In this document: one piece after another, positions 6,267 through 12,581 of the stretch | Numbering within the stretch: position 1 is the stretch's first letter | Layout: the number at the start of each line of letters is the position of its first letter | NCBI GenBank assembly: GCA_938004815.1 | Contig: CALKVR010001327.1 | Span: forward strand, 1 to 21,315 | Source of the DNA: an uncultured Polyangiaceae bacterium | GTDB taxonomy: Bacteria > Myxococcota_A > Polyangia > Polyangiales > Polyangiaceae | Reading direction: 5' to 3' | DNA: 21,315 nucleotides | The notes under the pieces: model-generated | Told to the model about the DNA's origin: nothing | The model's input: only the letters and a program-made list of their open reading frames with translations | Databases searched by the model: none | Position numbers and translations under genes: made by a program

Positions 6267-9008
6267 TCAAGGGGTCACGGTCATGACCGGCTGGCGAGGC
6301 GTCTCGAACGTCAGGCCCGTGTTGGACCCGGCGCCCGTCAGGTCGCAGTACGTGTACGCGCCGCCGAAGTTGACGCGGCACGCGTAGCGGTAGTCGCCGG
6401 CCGCGGGCGCGGTGAACGTCGCGTGGTACTCGTCGTTGTTGCCGACCTGCACGTTGAACGGGGCCGCCACCCACGTCCAGCCGGCCTGGCTCTGCGGGTT
6501 GGAGGTGGCGGGGCCGTAGCCGATATCGACGGTGAAGGTACCAGCGGGGCCCGCGGCCTCGGTCTGCCCCGCCTCGAAGACTTGGCAGAAGACATCGGGG
6601 CTGGTCGTCGCGGTCTGGACGTCGATCGAGAACGGGAAGGCCACGGCGCAGTAGTCGGCCTCGGACGCGTTGCCGGTCTCGTTCAAGACGAACTGTCGGC
6701 TCGGTGAGGCCGTGTTGCGAGGCGTCGGCGCGCCCGTTGCGAAGTCGGCGCTGTTCACGCCGGTGTCGATGAAGCCGAGGTTGCCACGCGTCACGCTAGC
6801 GGTCGCCGAGGGGGCTGGAGTGGGCCCGGCGCCCTCGAAGCAGCTGGCGGTGGAGCCGTAGCCCACGAAATCGATGATGCTGCCGCCGACAGGGCAGGCG
6901 CCGGTGAGCATCGTGCCGTCGCTTACGAGCGCGACCTTGCCGGCGGTGGCGCTCATCGCCGTGCCGGCCATCGCGTCGGGCGTGGGCAGCGGGCTGCCGT
7001 TGGCGCCGCCGCCCTGCTGGACGAGGTAGTAGCCGCCCGCAGGGATCGAGCCGGTCAGGTTGGTGATGGTCCACGTGCTCCCGGCCGCGCTCGCATACTG
7101 GACGCTGAAGCCGGCGACCGACACCGTCGTCGTGCCGCGGTTGTGGATCTCGACGAAGTCGTGGGTGAACGGAGCGCCGGTGTTCCCGCCGCCGCCGTAC
7201 ACCTGGCTGATGACGAGGCTGCCGTCGATCGGGGAGGCGCCGGTGCTGGTGGTGAACGCGGCTGCTTGCGTGAAGTTGGCCGCCAGCGGGAGGCCGGCCC
7301 CGCTCTCGGCCGCCGTGGTCACGCGAATCTGGAACGCCGAGCCGTAGGCGAGCGACTGTGTGGGGGTCGCGGTGAGCACGGTGTCTCCGGCGCTCAGGGC
7401 CAGCGAGCCGAGCGGGATACACGTCGCGAAGTTGTCGGTGGAGAGCTGGATCGACCCCGAGCAGGCGCCCGCGTCGAGGGTCGACTTCACCGTCAGCGTC
7501 GCCGGGTTCATGGCCTCGCTGAAGGTGATCGAGATCGTCGACGTCGGGCCGATGCCGCTGGCCCCGGAGGCGGGCGTGGTGGAGACCACGCTAGGGAAGG
7601 GCACGCAGGTGCCGGCGTTGCATTCGCCGCCGGTGCACGGCGTGCCGTCCGGCGCCGACGGGTCGGTGCACACCCCGGTGCCCGACTGGCAGGCACCGGC
7701 GATGTGGCACTCGTCGCTCGGCATGCACACCACCGGGTCGTCACCCTCGCAGACCCCGCTCTGGCAAGTGTCGGTCTGCGTGCACCCGTCGCCGTCGTCG
7801 CACGACGTGTCGTCGGGAGCGGGCGGGTCGGAGCAGACGCCCGTCATCGGATCGCAAGTGCCGGCGTCGTGGCATTGGTCGCTCGGCGTGCAGACGACCG
7901 GGTTTGCGCCCTGGCACACGCCCGATTGGCAGGTGTCGGTCTGGGTGCACGCGCTGCCGTCGTTGCAGCCCGCGCCGTCCATCACCGGCGCTTGGGCGGG
8001 CATGCCGCCGTTGCACGCCGCGATCGTGCAGTCGTTCATGTCGGGCGCCGGCACGTCCGTGTCGAGGTCGACGCTGACGATCACGCCCATGCCGTCGCAC
8101 TGGTTCTGCTGGCAATCACCCGTCACCTGGATCGACGTCACGGTCCCCATCGGCTGATAGGCGAAGTCGCAGGCGCCCATGTCGCACGTGCGTGTCTGGC
8201 AGTCGGTGTCGCTGCCCGGGCATTGGCTGGCCGCGGTGCAGCCGACGCACTGCCCGCTGCCGTCGCAGATGAGGTCGGTGCCGCACGTGGTGCCCGCCAT
8301 CTCGTTGGGGTTCGAGGGCACGCCCGAGGTGCAGACGTCTTGCGTGCAAACGTTGTTGTCGTCGGGCAGGTCGTCGTTGTCTTCGATGCTCTCTTCGTTG
8401 CCGTCGCCGTCGCACTGCAAGAGCTGACAGTCGCCGTCGTCTTGCTTCTGCAGGGGCGTGCCCGACGGCGTGTTGTCGATCGAGCAAGCGCCCGCGTCGC
8501 ACGCGAAGGTCTGACACTCGGTGTCGTCGCCGCAGTCCGAGGCGTCCATGCAGCCGACGCAGGTGCCGTTGCCGTCGCACGTGAGCAGACCGCCGCGCCC
8601 GCACGGGGCGCCGCCCGGCAGGTTGGTGAAGGTCGGCTCGCCGGCGACGCAGGTGTCTTGCGTGCACTCGAGCCCGTCGTCGGGCAGGTCGGTGTCGTCG
8701 GCGACGAGCGTGACCTGGCCCGTGCCGTCGCATTGCTCGGCGCTGCAGTTGCGCGCGACGTTCGCGGCGGGCGTGCCGGCGGGCGCGGGCTCGAAGCCGC
8801 ACGTGCCCTCGTTGCACGCCGCCACCAGGCACGCGTCGGTCGAAGCCGGACACGTGCTCGCGTCGGTGCAGCCTGTCGGCGCAGTGCCACCGGCGCCGCC
8901 GCCGCCGTCATCGGTGGGGATCTTGCTGCTGTCGACGCTCGCGATGAGCTCGCACCCTGCCGACAGAAGAACCAAGGAGAAGAGGCCGACCCTGCGCGCG
9001 AAGGACAT
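6267..9008 (-). CDS. Large modular lipoprotein: Cys-rich repeats, Big_5-like domain, lamin-tail domain
   Basis: A 913-aa lipoprotein. The signal peptide ends in LLSAGC (Cys19). Residues about 45-470 are Cys-rich repeats of the type GCTxASxCPxxxxxCxxxxCxxGxC, typical of myxobacterial surface proteins. Within them a 55-residue unit (CxDGxxCTQTDTCQSGVCxG...) is tandemly duplicated. Near residue 475, VVSTTPASGASGIGPTST...FSEAMNP marks a Big_5-like domain. About 590-765 is a lamin-tail domain (LVISQVYGGGGNTG...DFVEIHNRG). The C-terminal about 140 residues form a beta-rich module (DEYHATFTAPAAGDYRYACRV, YTYCDLTG) often seen at the end of such proteins. Start: the frame can begin at a GTG (9038), but the ATG at 9008 places the signal peptide correctly. 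It begins 42 bp after the small lipoprotein gene ends, so co-transcription is likely. No catalytic site is seen; a surface adhesion or matrix role is inferred. Confidence 0.85.
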   Translation of the reverse strand: MSFARRVGLFSLVLLSAGCELIASVDSSKIPTDDGGGGAGGTAPTGCTDASTCPASTDACLVAACNEGTCGFEPAPAGTPAANVARNCSAEQCDGTGQVTLVADDTDLPDDGLECTQDTCVAGEPTFTNLPGGAPCGRGGLLTCDGNGTCVGCMDASDCGDDTECQTFACDAGACSIDNTPSGTPLQKQDDGDCQLLQCDGDGNEESIEDNDDLPDDNNVCTQDVCTSGVPSNPNEMAGTTCGTDLICDGSGQCVGCTAASQCPGSDTDCQTRTCDMGACDFAYQPMGTVTSIQVTGDCQQNQCDGMGVIVSVDLDTDVPAPDMNDCTIAACNGGMPAQAPVMDGAGCNDGSACTQTDTCQSGVCQGANPVVCTPSDQCHDAGTCDPMTGVCSDPPAPDDTSCDDGDGCTQTDTCQSGVCEGDDPVVCMPSDECHIAGACQSGTGVCTDPSAPDGTPCTGGECNAGTCVPFPSVVSTTPASGASGIGPTSTISITFSEAMNPATLTVKSTLDAGACSGSIQLSTDNFATCIPLGSLALSAGDTVLTATPTQSLAYGSAFQIRVTTAAESGAGLPLAANFTQAAAFTTSTGASPIDGSLVISQVYGGGGNTGAPFTHDFVEIHNRGTTTVSVAGFSVQYASAAGSTWTITNLTGSIPAGGYYLVQQGGGANGSPLPTPDAMAGTAMSATAGKVALVSDGTMLTGACPVGGSIIDFVGYGSTASCFEGAGPTPAPSATASVTRGNLGFIDTGVNSADFATGAPTPRNTASPSRQFVLNETGNASEADYCAVAFPFSIDVQTATTSPDVFCQVFEAGQTEAAGPAGTFTVDIGYGPATSNPQSQAGWTWVAAPFNVQVGNNDEYHATFTAPAAGDYRYACRVNFGGAYTYCDLTGAGSNTGLTFETPRQPVMTVTP
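7638..7967 (-). repeat. Tandem duplication of a 165-bp Cys-rich coding unit
   Basis: Two in-frame 55-codon units (7803-7967 and 7638-7802) encode CNDGSACTQTDTCQSGVCQG... and CDDGDGCTQTDTCQSGVCEG..., each ending PxAPDxTx. All eight cysteines of the two units align without gaps. Confidence 0.8.
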
Positions 9009-9050
9009 GGTGATCCGCCAACGTACAGGAAGGGCCACGCCCCTTTCTAG

Positions 9051-9806
9051 TCACGGCTTCTTGAAGTGTGGCTTGGCGCGCGCCGTGTACGCGACCTGGC
9101 GCAGGATCGAGAGCGCGACCTTCTTGTCTTCTTCAGGGGCGTCCTTGGCGACGACGACGATCATGAGCTCGTGGGCAAAGTCCCCCGGCGAGTAGACGTC
9201 CCACCAATAAAAGTCAGCCTCTTCGCCCGTCTTGAGCTTGCACGTGCCCGCCCCTGTGTTGGCGAGCGCCTTCGTCGCGCCGACCTCGTTCACCTCGGGC
9301 CCGTTCGTGTGTTTCACGTCCGTCACCAGGGCCGACTTGATCCAGGTGTCGATGGCCTTCTGATCAGCGTCGCGCTTGATGTTGATGTTGTTGACGGCGA
9401 CCGCCTTGCCGCTCGGTCCCCAGAACACGCCGCCGCCGCCCGCCGCGTTGAACTTCCAGAGATCGTCCGGGTGCGAGGTCTCGCGGGTGTGGTCGTCGGC
9501 CATGCCCGTCCCGGCCCCGCCCCCGAGCGACCCTTTCAGCTTGATGGGTGGCTCGCCCACGAACACGGCCTTGAAGTCTTTGCCGCCCAGCACCGATAGG
9601 TCAGCGCCCGGCGCGGGGGCCGCAGCCGACGGCGCGCCCGACGCCGAAGCAGCCGAGGCCGAGCCCGACCCCTTGGCCGCGGCCGGCGCGCTCGAGCTCT
9701 TCGGCGCTGCGCTCGCGGAGGCTGTGCCCCCCGCGCTCGGATTGTTGCAGGCGAGGCCTGCGAGAGGGAGGCAGAGCAGGACCGATAATGCGAGCAAATT
9801 TCTCAT
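9051..9806 (-). CDS. Small Ala/Ser-rich lipoprotein of unknown function
   Basis: A 251-aa protein. MRNLLALSVLLCLPLAGLAC is a signal peptide with Cys20 as the probable lipidated residue, although the -3 position is Gly and the lipobox is imperfect. Residues about 22-68 are a low-complexity Ala/Ser/Pro/Gly linker. The C-terminal 180 residues look like a compact alpha/beta domain (KDFKAVFVGEPPIKLKG; DLWKFNAAGGGGVFWG; YWWDVYSPGDFAHELMIVVV) that I do not recognise. The frame is open upstream to 9989, but that extension is Arg/Gly/Pro-rich antisense-like sequence; the signal peptide fixes the start at the ATG at 9806. A GGGGAG sequence sits somewhat far upstream. It lies 92 bp after the coiled-coil protein gene and 42 bp before the large modular lipoprotein gene. 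Confidence 0.75.
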   Translation of the reverse strand: MRNLLALSVLLCLPLAGLACNNPSAGGTASASAAPKSSSAPAAAKGSGSASAASASGAPSAAAPAPGADLSVLGGKDFKAVFVGEPPIKLKGSLGGGAGTGMADDHTRETSHPDDLWKFNAAGGGGVFWGPSGKAVAVNNINIKRDADQKAIDTWIKSALVTDVKHTNGPEVNEVGATKALANTGAGTCKLKTGEEADFYWWDVYSPGDFAHELMIVVVAKDAPEEDKKVALSILRQVAYTARAKPHFKKP

Positions 9807-9887
9807 GTTGTGCGACGAGCTCCCCGGCTGATGGACGACCGTTTGATTGGGCCCCTGTGTACGAGGGCCGGGTGGCGGACCTTCCCC

Positions 9888-9900
9888 AGGCCCGAGGCCT
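9888..9900 (-). terminator. Weak hairpin at the stop of the coiled-coil protein gene
   Basis: AGGCC-CGA-GGCCT is a 5-bp perfect stem overlapping the TAG stop (9899-9901). It is short and without a T-tract, so a terminator role is only possible. Confidence 0.2.
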
Positions 9901-11029
9901 ACTTCGCCGGGTCGACCGCGAAATCGGCCGACCACTCCAGATCGCCGACGCGAACGACGAGCTTGGCGGTGCGCTTCTCGACGTCCCAATGGAACACGGG
10001 GTCGCCGCCGTGCTCGTCGTCGGCGAACGCGGTGGGCCTATCGCCGTCGATCGTGCAGCTGGAAAACCCGTTGGCCGCGTTGCCGTAGAGGGTCTTGCCA
10101 TCGCAGGTCACGGTCGCGCGGCAGTTGTACGGCTGGCCCCACGCGGGCGCGAGGGTGAGGTCGCACACGGCGTCCTTGGCGATCGCCGCTCCGCCGACGG
10201 TCGCCGTCACCTTGGCCGTGGTCTGGATGCGCTCCTTGAACGGCAGCGTCGCCTCGGAGTGGGCGGCGTCGACCGTGCCGTTCGTGGGCTCGCTCATCCC
10301 GTCGACCTCGATCTCTACTCGAAATGACGGCTCTGTCTCTTTCCACGCGGCGGCCACGCCGCTGCCGGTGTTCACCGACGCTTGAGACCGGGCGCCGGTG
10401 CGCGCGCCGATGTCGTCCCACGTCAGCCACAGCCGCGCGGTGCCCGGCGCGAGCCCCGCCGTCTCGCCCGCGTTCATCCCGTGCTGCGACATCCCGTTGA
10501 GCGGATCGGTCGAGCGGTAGAGCGGCTTTCCTCCGCAGCTGATGGTGAGCTCGCTCCCGCTCGGGGTGCGTAGCACGGCGTCGAGCGTGCACGCCGTTCC
10601 GGGCGGGAGAGCCTCGCTCCCGGTCGCCGTCTTCACCCGGCCGTTCCATCGTACGGTCACCTCCCGCTTCGGGGCCGGTGCGGCGGCGGGTTGCGGCGCC
10701 TGCGCGGCGGGGCCCACGTTCGCGACGGGCGGCGGCGGCGGCGCGGGCGCGCGCCGCACGAGGACCATCGCCCCTACCGCGGCGCCGACGACCATCACCC
10801 CTGAGGCGGCGACGACTGCCACGCGGCTCTGACCTGGCGATTTCTTACCACCGGAACGCTGTCCGAGCTCGTGGAGGCGTTTGCGCGCCGCCACCAGCTG
10901 GGCCTCGAGCTCTTTCGAGCGGGCCGCGTTCGCGCGCTCCGCTTCGAGCTCTCGCTCGGTCGACTCGAGCTCGGCTTCGAGCTCGGCCGTCTTCTGCTTC
11001 AGGGCCTCGCGGTCGTCACGGAATGCCAC
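9899..11029 (-). CDS. Coiled-coil, single-TM protein with duplicated Cys-containing periplasmic domain
   Basis: A 376-aa protein. Residues 5-55 are a strongly charged heptad-like coiled coil (LKQKTAELEAELESTERELE), followed by a basic stretch (RSGGKKSPGQSR) and one TM helix at 70-91. By the positive-inside rule the coiled coil is cytoplasmic and the rest periplasmic. A Pro/Ala-rich spacer (93-120) leads to two related beta-rich modules. Module 1 carries C147 and ISCGGKPLY (163-171). Module 2 carries C289, C303 and VTCDGKTLY (307-315), plus C325. I recognise no named family. The layout suggests a trans-envelope sensor or scaffold. The start is GTG at 11029, which begins immediately with the coiled coil; an ATG at 11037 is out of frame. 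The start codon lies inside the inverted repeat 11026-11060. Gene reality is strong, function unknown. Confidence 0.75.
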   Translation of the reverse strand: MAFRDDREALKQKTAELEAELESTERELEAERANAARSKELEAQLVAARKRLHELGQRSGGKKSPGQSRVAVVAASGVMVVGAAVGAMVLVRRAPAPPPPPVANVGPAAQAPQPAAAPAPKREVTVRWNGRVKTATGSEALPPGTACTLDAVLRTPSGSELTISCGGKPLYRSTDPLNGMSQHGMNAGETAGLAPGTARLWLTWDDIGARTGARSQASVNTGSGVAAAWKETEPSFRVEIEVDGMSEPTNGTVDAAHSEATLPFKERIQTTAKVTATVGGAAIAKDAVCDLTLAPAWGQPYNCRATVTCDGKTLYGNAANGFSSCTIDGDRPTAFADDEHGGDPVFHWDVEKRTAKLVVRVGDLEWSADFAVDPAK

Positions 11030-11060
11030 CGCACCATGAGAACACGATTTCGTGCGGTGG
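11026..11060. promoter_or_regulatory. Perfect 9-bp inverted repeat in a divergent start region (candidate operator)
   Basis: CCACCGCAC (11026-11034) and GTGCGGTGG (11052-11060) are perfectly complementary across a 17-base spacer. Inside lies a smaller palindrome, CACGA-TT-TCGTG (11043-11054). The left arm covers the GTG start of the leftward coiled-coil gene, and the whole element lies upstream of the TTG start of the rightward DUF2378 gene. It could be an operator or a leader hairpin. Confidence 0.4.
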
Positions 11061-11112
11061 GAGCCCAGCCCGCGTCTTTACCGGTCGTTCGCTCCGGCGT
11101 AACAATACGGCC

Positions 11113-11751
11113 TTGGCGCGAACGCCTGCGAAGCCCATCCTCCGCGTCCTTCCGCCGCCGGGCGAGATTGGGCTCGGCGACGTGCTCGCGGGCGATATCG
11201 ACACCTCGACGGCGCTGTCGGTGTTTCCCCGCGAGCACACCCTCAAGGGGATGTTCTTCAGCCGCTTCGTGAAGGAGCTCGGCGCCGAGTGGCCTCGGAT
11301 CGAGCGACGCCTGATCGCGCCGCCCCGTCTGGGCACGTACCTACCGTTCGCCGACTACCCGCTGGTCGATCACGCCGACATCGCGCTCGTCGTAGCGAGG
11401 AAACGCGCGCCGGGGCTCCCGCACCGCGAAGCGCTCCGTCGCTTGGCGCGGCAGGACATCGGCACGTTTCTCGACTCGACGATCGGTCGAGTCACCGCCG
11501 CCGTCGTCTCGTCACCGCGCGCCGCGCTCCTCGCGCTGCCGGACGCTTACAAACGCGTCGTCACCGGCCCGACGCTTCGGGCCTCGGCGCTGGCGGACGA
11601 CCGGATCCGCCTCAGCTTCGTCTCGGCGTTCGGGCTCTGGGAGTACCAGATCGGGCAGATCGAGGGCATCGTTCGGCACTACGGGGGCCAGCCGCGAACG
11701 CGCTGCTCGCTCGAAGCGGACGGCGTGCGGGCCTACGACGTCTCCTGGTGA
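11113..11751 (+). CDS. DUF2378 (TIGR02265) family protein
   Basis: From the TTG at 11113 the protein has 212 aa. It shows the DUF2378 pattern: a segment like HTLKGMFFSRFVKELG near the start, then LGTYLPFADYPLVDHADIALVVA, then REALRRLARQDIGTFLDSTIGR, and a C-terminal LSFVSAFGLWEYQIGQIEGIVRHYGG. This family is large, paralogous and essentially restricted to myxobacteria. Its molecular role is not established; it is a soluble cytoplasmic protein with no signal peptide or TM segment. Start: the frame is open far upstream, but that part is antisense to the coiled-coil gene. An ATG at 11023 would give 242 aa and a 7-bp overlap of the two divergent starts. I prefer TTG 11113 because conserved-looking sequence (ILRVLPPPGEIGLGDV) begins just after it; neither start has a good Shine-Dalgarno. 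Confidence 0.85.
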   Translation: MARTPAKPILRVLPPPGEIGLGDVLAGDIDTSTALSVFPREHTLKGMFFSRFVKELGAEWPRIERRLIAPPRLGTYLPFADYPLVDHADIALVVARKRAPGLPHREALRRLARQDIGTFLDSTIGRVTAAVVSSPRAALLALPDAYKRVVTGPTLRASALADDRIRLSFVSAFGLWEYQIGQIEGIVRHYGGQPRTRCSLEADGVRAYDVSW

Positions 11752-11778
11752 GCAGCCGTTCGGGGCGGCGCTCGCCTT

Positions 11779-11807
11779 CGCTCGTGCGCTGAACGCGCAA
11801 GCGAGCG
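11779..11807 (+). terminator. Probable terminator after the DUF2378 gene
   Basis: CGCTCGTGCGC (11779-11789), loop TGAAC, then GCGCA and CGAGCG (ending 11807) form an 11-bp stem with a two-base bulge, 28 bases after the stop at 11751. There is no T-tract. The remaining intergenic sequence (11808-11888) shows no gene and no clear promoter. Confidence 0.5.
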
Positions 11808-11888
11808 CGGGCGCACACGTCTCTTGCGATCGCAGCCCAAAGTGAGGTCGGCATCGCCCGTGCATTACCCCCCAGCGAACTCAACCAC

Positions 11889-11892
11889 GGAG
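11889..11892 (+). promoter_or_regulatory. Ribosome binding site of the DUF1328 gene
   Basis: GGAG 7 bases before the ATG at 11900. It supports this very short gene. Confidence 0.7.
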
Positions 11893-11899
11893 AGTCATC

Positions 11900-12064
11900 A
11901 TGCTCTATTGGACCGTTGTCTTTTTCGTCGTTGCACTCATCGCTGCGTTCCTCGGTTTCTCGGGCGTTGCCGGCGCTGCCGCGGGTATCGCGAAGATCCT
12001 CTTCTTCGTGTTCCTCGTCATCGCGCTCGTCAGCCTGGTGATGGGCCGCCGCGTTCCGACGTGA
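11900..12064 (+). CDS. DUF1328 / UPF0391 (YtjA-type) small membrane protein
   Basis: A 54-aa protein, MLYWTVVFFVVALIAAFLGF... ending MGRRVPT. It has two hydrophobic helices (about 3-20 and 30-49) separated by the glycine/alanine-rich turn SGVAGAAAGIAK. The order and spacing, including the first helix ending in LIAAFLGF, the AAGIAKILF motif and the terminal MGRR, match the DUF1328 family represented by E. coli YtjA. These are inner-membrane proteins of unknown function, often associated with stress-induced genes. The gene has a good Shine-Dalgarno (GGAG at 11889) and a normal spacing. It lies between the DUF2378 terminator and the hairpin array at 12073-12196. Its AT-rich codons (TTT, GTT, GCT) are slightly more frequent than in neighbours. 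Confidence 0.92.
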   Translation: MLYWTVVFFVVALIAAFLGFSGVAGAAAGIAKILFFVFLVIALVSLVMGRRVPT

Positions 12065-12072
12065 TGACGGGT

Positions 12073-12091
12073 CGCGCGCTTCTGGCGCGCG
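12073..12091 (+). terminator. Hairpin directly after the DUF1328 gene
   Basis: CGCGCGC-TTCTG-GCGCGCG is a perfect 7-bp stem starting 8 bases after the stop at 12064, well placed as an intrinsic-type terminator without T-tract. Confidence 0.55.
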
Positions 12092-12109
12092 GGGCGTGAA
12101 CGTGGTGTG

Positions 12110-12141
12110 GCCGGATACGCCGGCTCCACGGACTCGCCGTG
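12110..12141. other. Two small adjacent hairpins in the convergent intergenic region
   Basis: GCCGG-ATACG-CCGGC (12110-12124) and CACGG-ACTCG-CCGTG (12127-12141) are two perfect 5-bp stems with 5-base loops, only two bases apart. They lie between the hairpins at 12073-12091 and 12145-12196. Confidence 0.45.
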
Positions 12142-12144
12142 TCG

Positions 12145-12196
12145 CTCGGCGCCGATTCGTGCGGCACCTTCGGGTGCCGGGCGCATCGGCGCCGAG
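12145..12196. terminator. 52-nt TTCG-loop hairpin between convergent genes
   Basis: CTCGGCGCCGAT (12145-12156) and ATCGGCGCCGAG (12185-12196) are perfect complements. Inside, CGGCACC-TTCG-GGTGCCG (12162-12179) closes the stem with a stable tetraloop; only a short internal loop interrupts it. It lies 14 bases after the DUF3817 stop on the minus strand and about 80 bases after the DUF1328 stop, so a bidirectional terminator is likely. A structured RNA cannot be excluded. Confidence 0.6.
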
Positions 12197-12209
12197 CTGC
12201 GCCCCTCTT

Positions 12210-12539
12210 TCAACCGGCTTCGCCAGCGCCGGGGGCCCGCGCAGGCGATGCGGACTCGCGCTTCAGCCCGCGGTCGACCACGAACGGACCGAACGGAACG
12301 AGCGCAGCCACGAACAGCCCCACGGTTCGCTTGGCGGGCCACTTTTTCACGCGGGCGGCGTCGGCCAACACGAGGCAGAAGCCCAGGAACAGCACGCCGT
12401 GGATCATCCCCACGATGCGCACGGCCATGGGCATGTCCAGGCCGTACTTGAGCGGCATCGCGATGAAGAGCAGGACCAGGAACGACGCGCCTTCGGTCAT
12501 TCCCACGATGCGGAGCCTCGCGACCGGATCCTCGAGCAT
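12210..12539 (-). CDS. DUF3817 family integral membrane protein
   Basis: A 109-aa protein with three predicted TM helices (about 9-30, 41-61, 71-90). Its family signature is LRIVGMTEGASFLVLLFIAMPLKY followed by AVRIVGMIHGVLFLGF and a C-terminal PFGPFVVDRGL. These match DUF3817 (YdzA-type) inner-membrane proteins; their function is not known. The ATG at 12539 starts directly before the conserved first helix. A hairpin (12545-12566) occupies the leader. The gene lies 42 bp downstream of the Lon-like gene in the same direction, so it may be the last gene of the export operon or be separately controlled. It converges on the DUF1328 gene. Confidence 0.88.
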   Translation of the reverse strand: MLEDPVARLRIVGMTEGASFLVLLFIAMPLKYGLDMPMAVRIVGMIHGVLFLGFCLVLADAARVKKWPAKRTVGLFVAALVPFGPFVVDRGLKRESASPARAPGAGEAG

Positions 12540-12544
12540 GGCCC

Positions 12545-12566
12545 GGCCAGCTTACAGCAGCTGGCC
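12545..12566 (-). promoter_or_regulatory. Hairpin in the leader of the DUF3817 gene
   Basis: GGCCAGC and GCTGGCC flank an 8-base loop (TTACAGCA on the plus strand), a perfect 7-bp stem. It lies between the Lon-like gene's stop (12582) and 5 bases before the DUF3817 ATG, in the position of the ribosome binding site. It could end transcription of the upstream operon or limit translation. Confidence 0.4.
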
Positions 12567-12581
12567 CGCCGAGGAGCGGCG

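Noticed and set aside
7143..9050. A 635-codon plus-strand open frame
   Set aside because: It is antisense to the Cys-rich/lamin-tail lipoprotein. The composition (RR, VVA, GAR runs) is typical of the opposite frame of GC-rich genes.
10678..11112. A long N-terminal extension of the DUF2378 protein
   Set aside because: It is antisense to the coiled-coil gene and has no family similarity; the domain begins after 11113.
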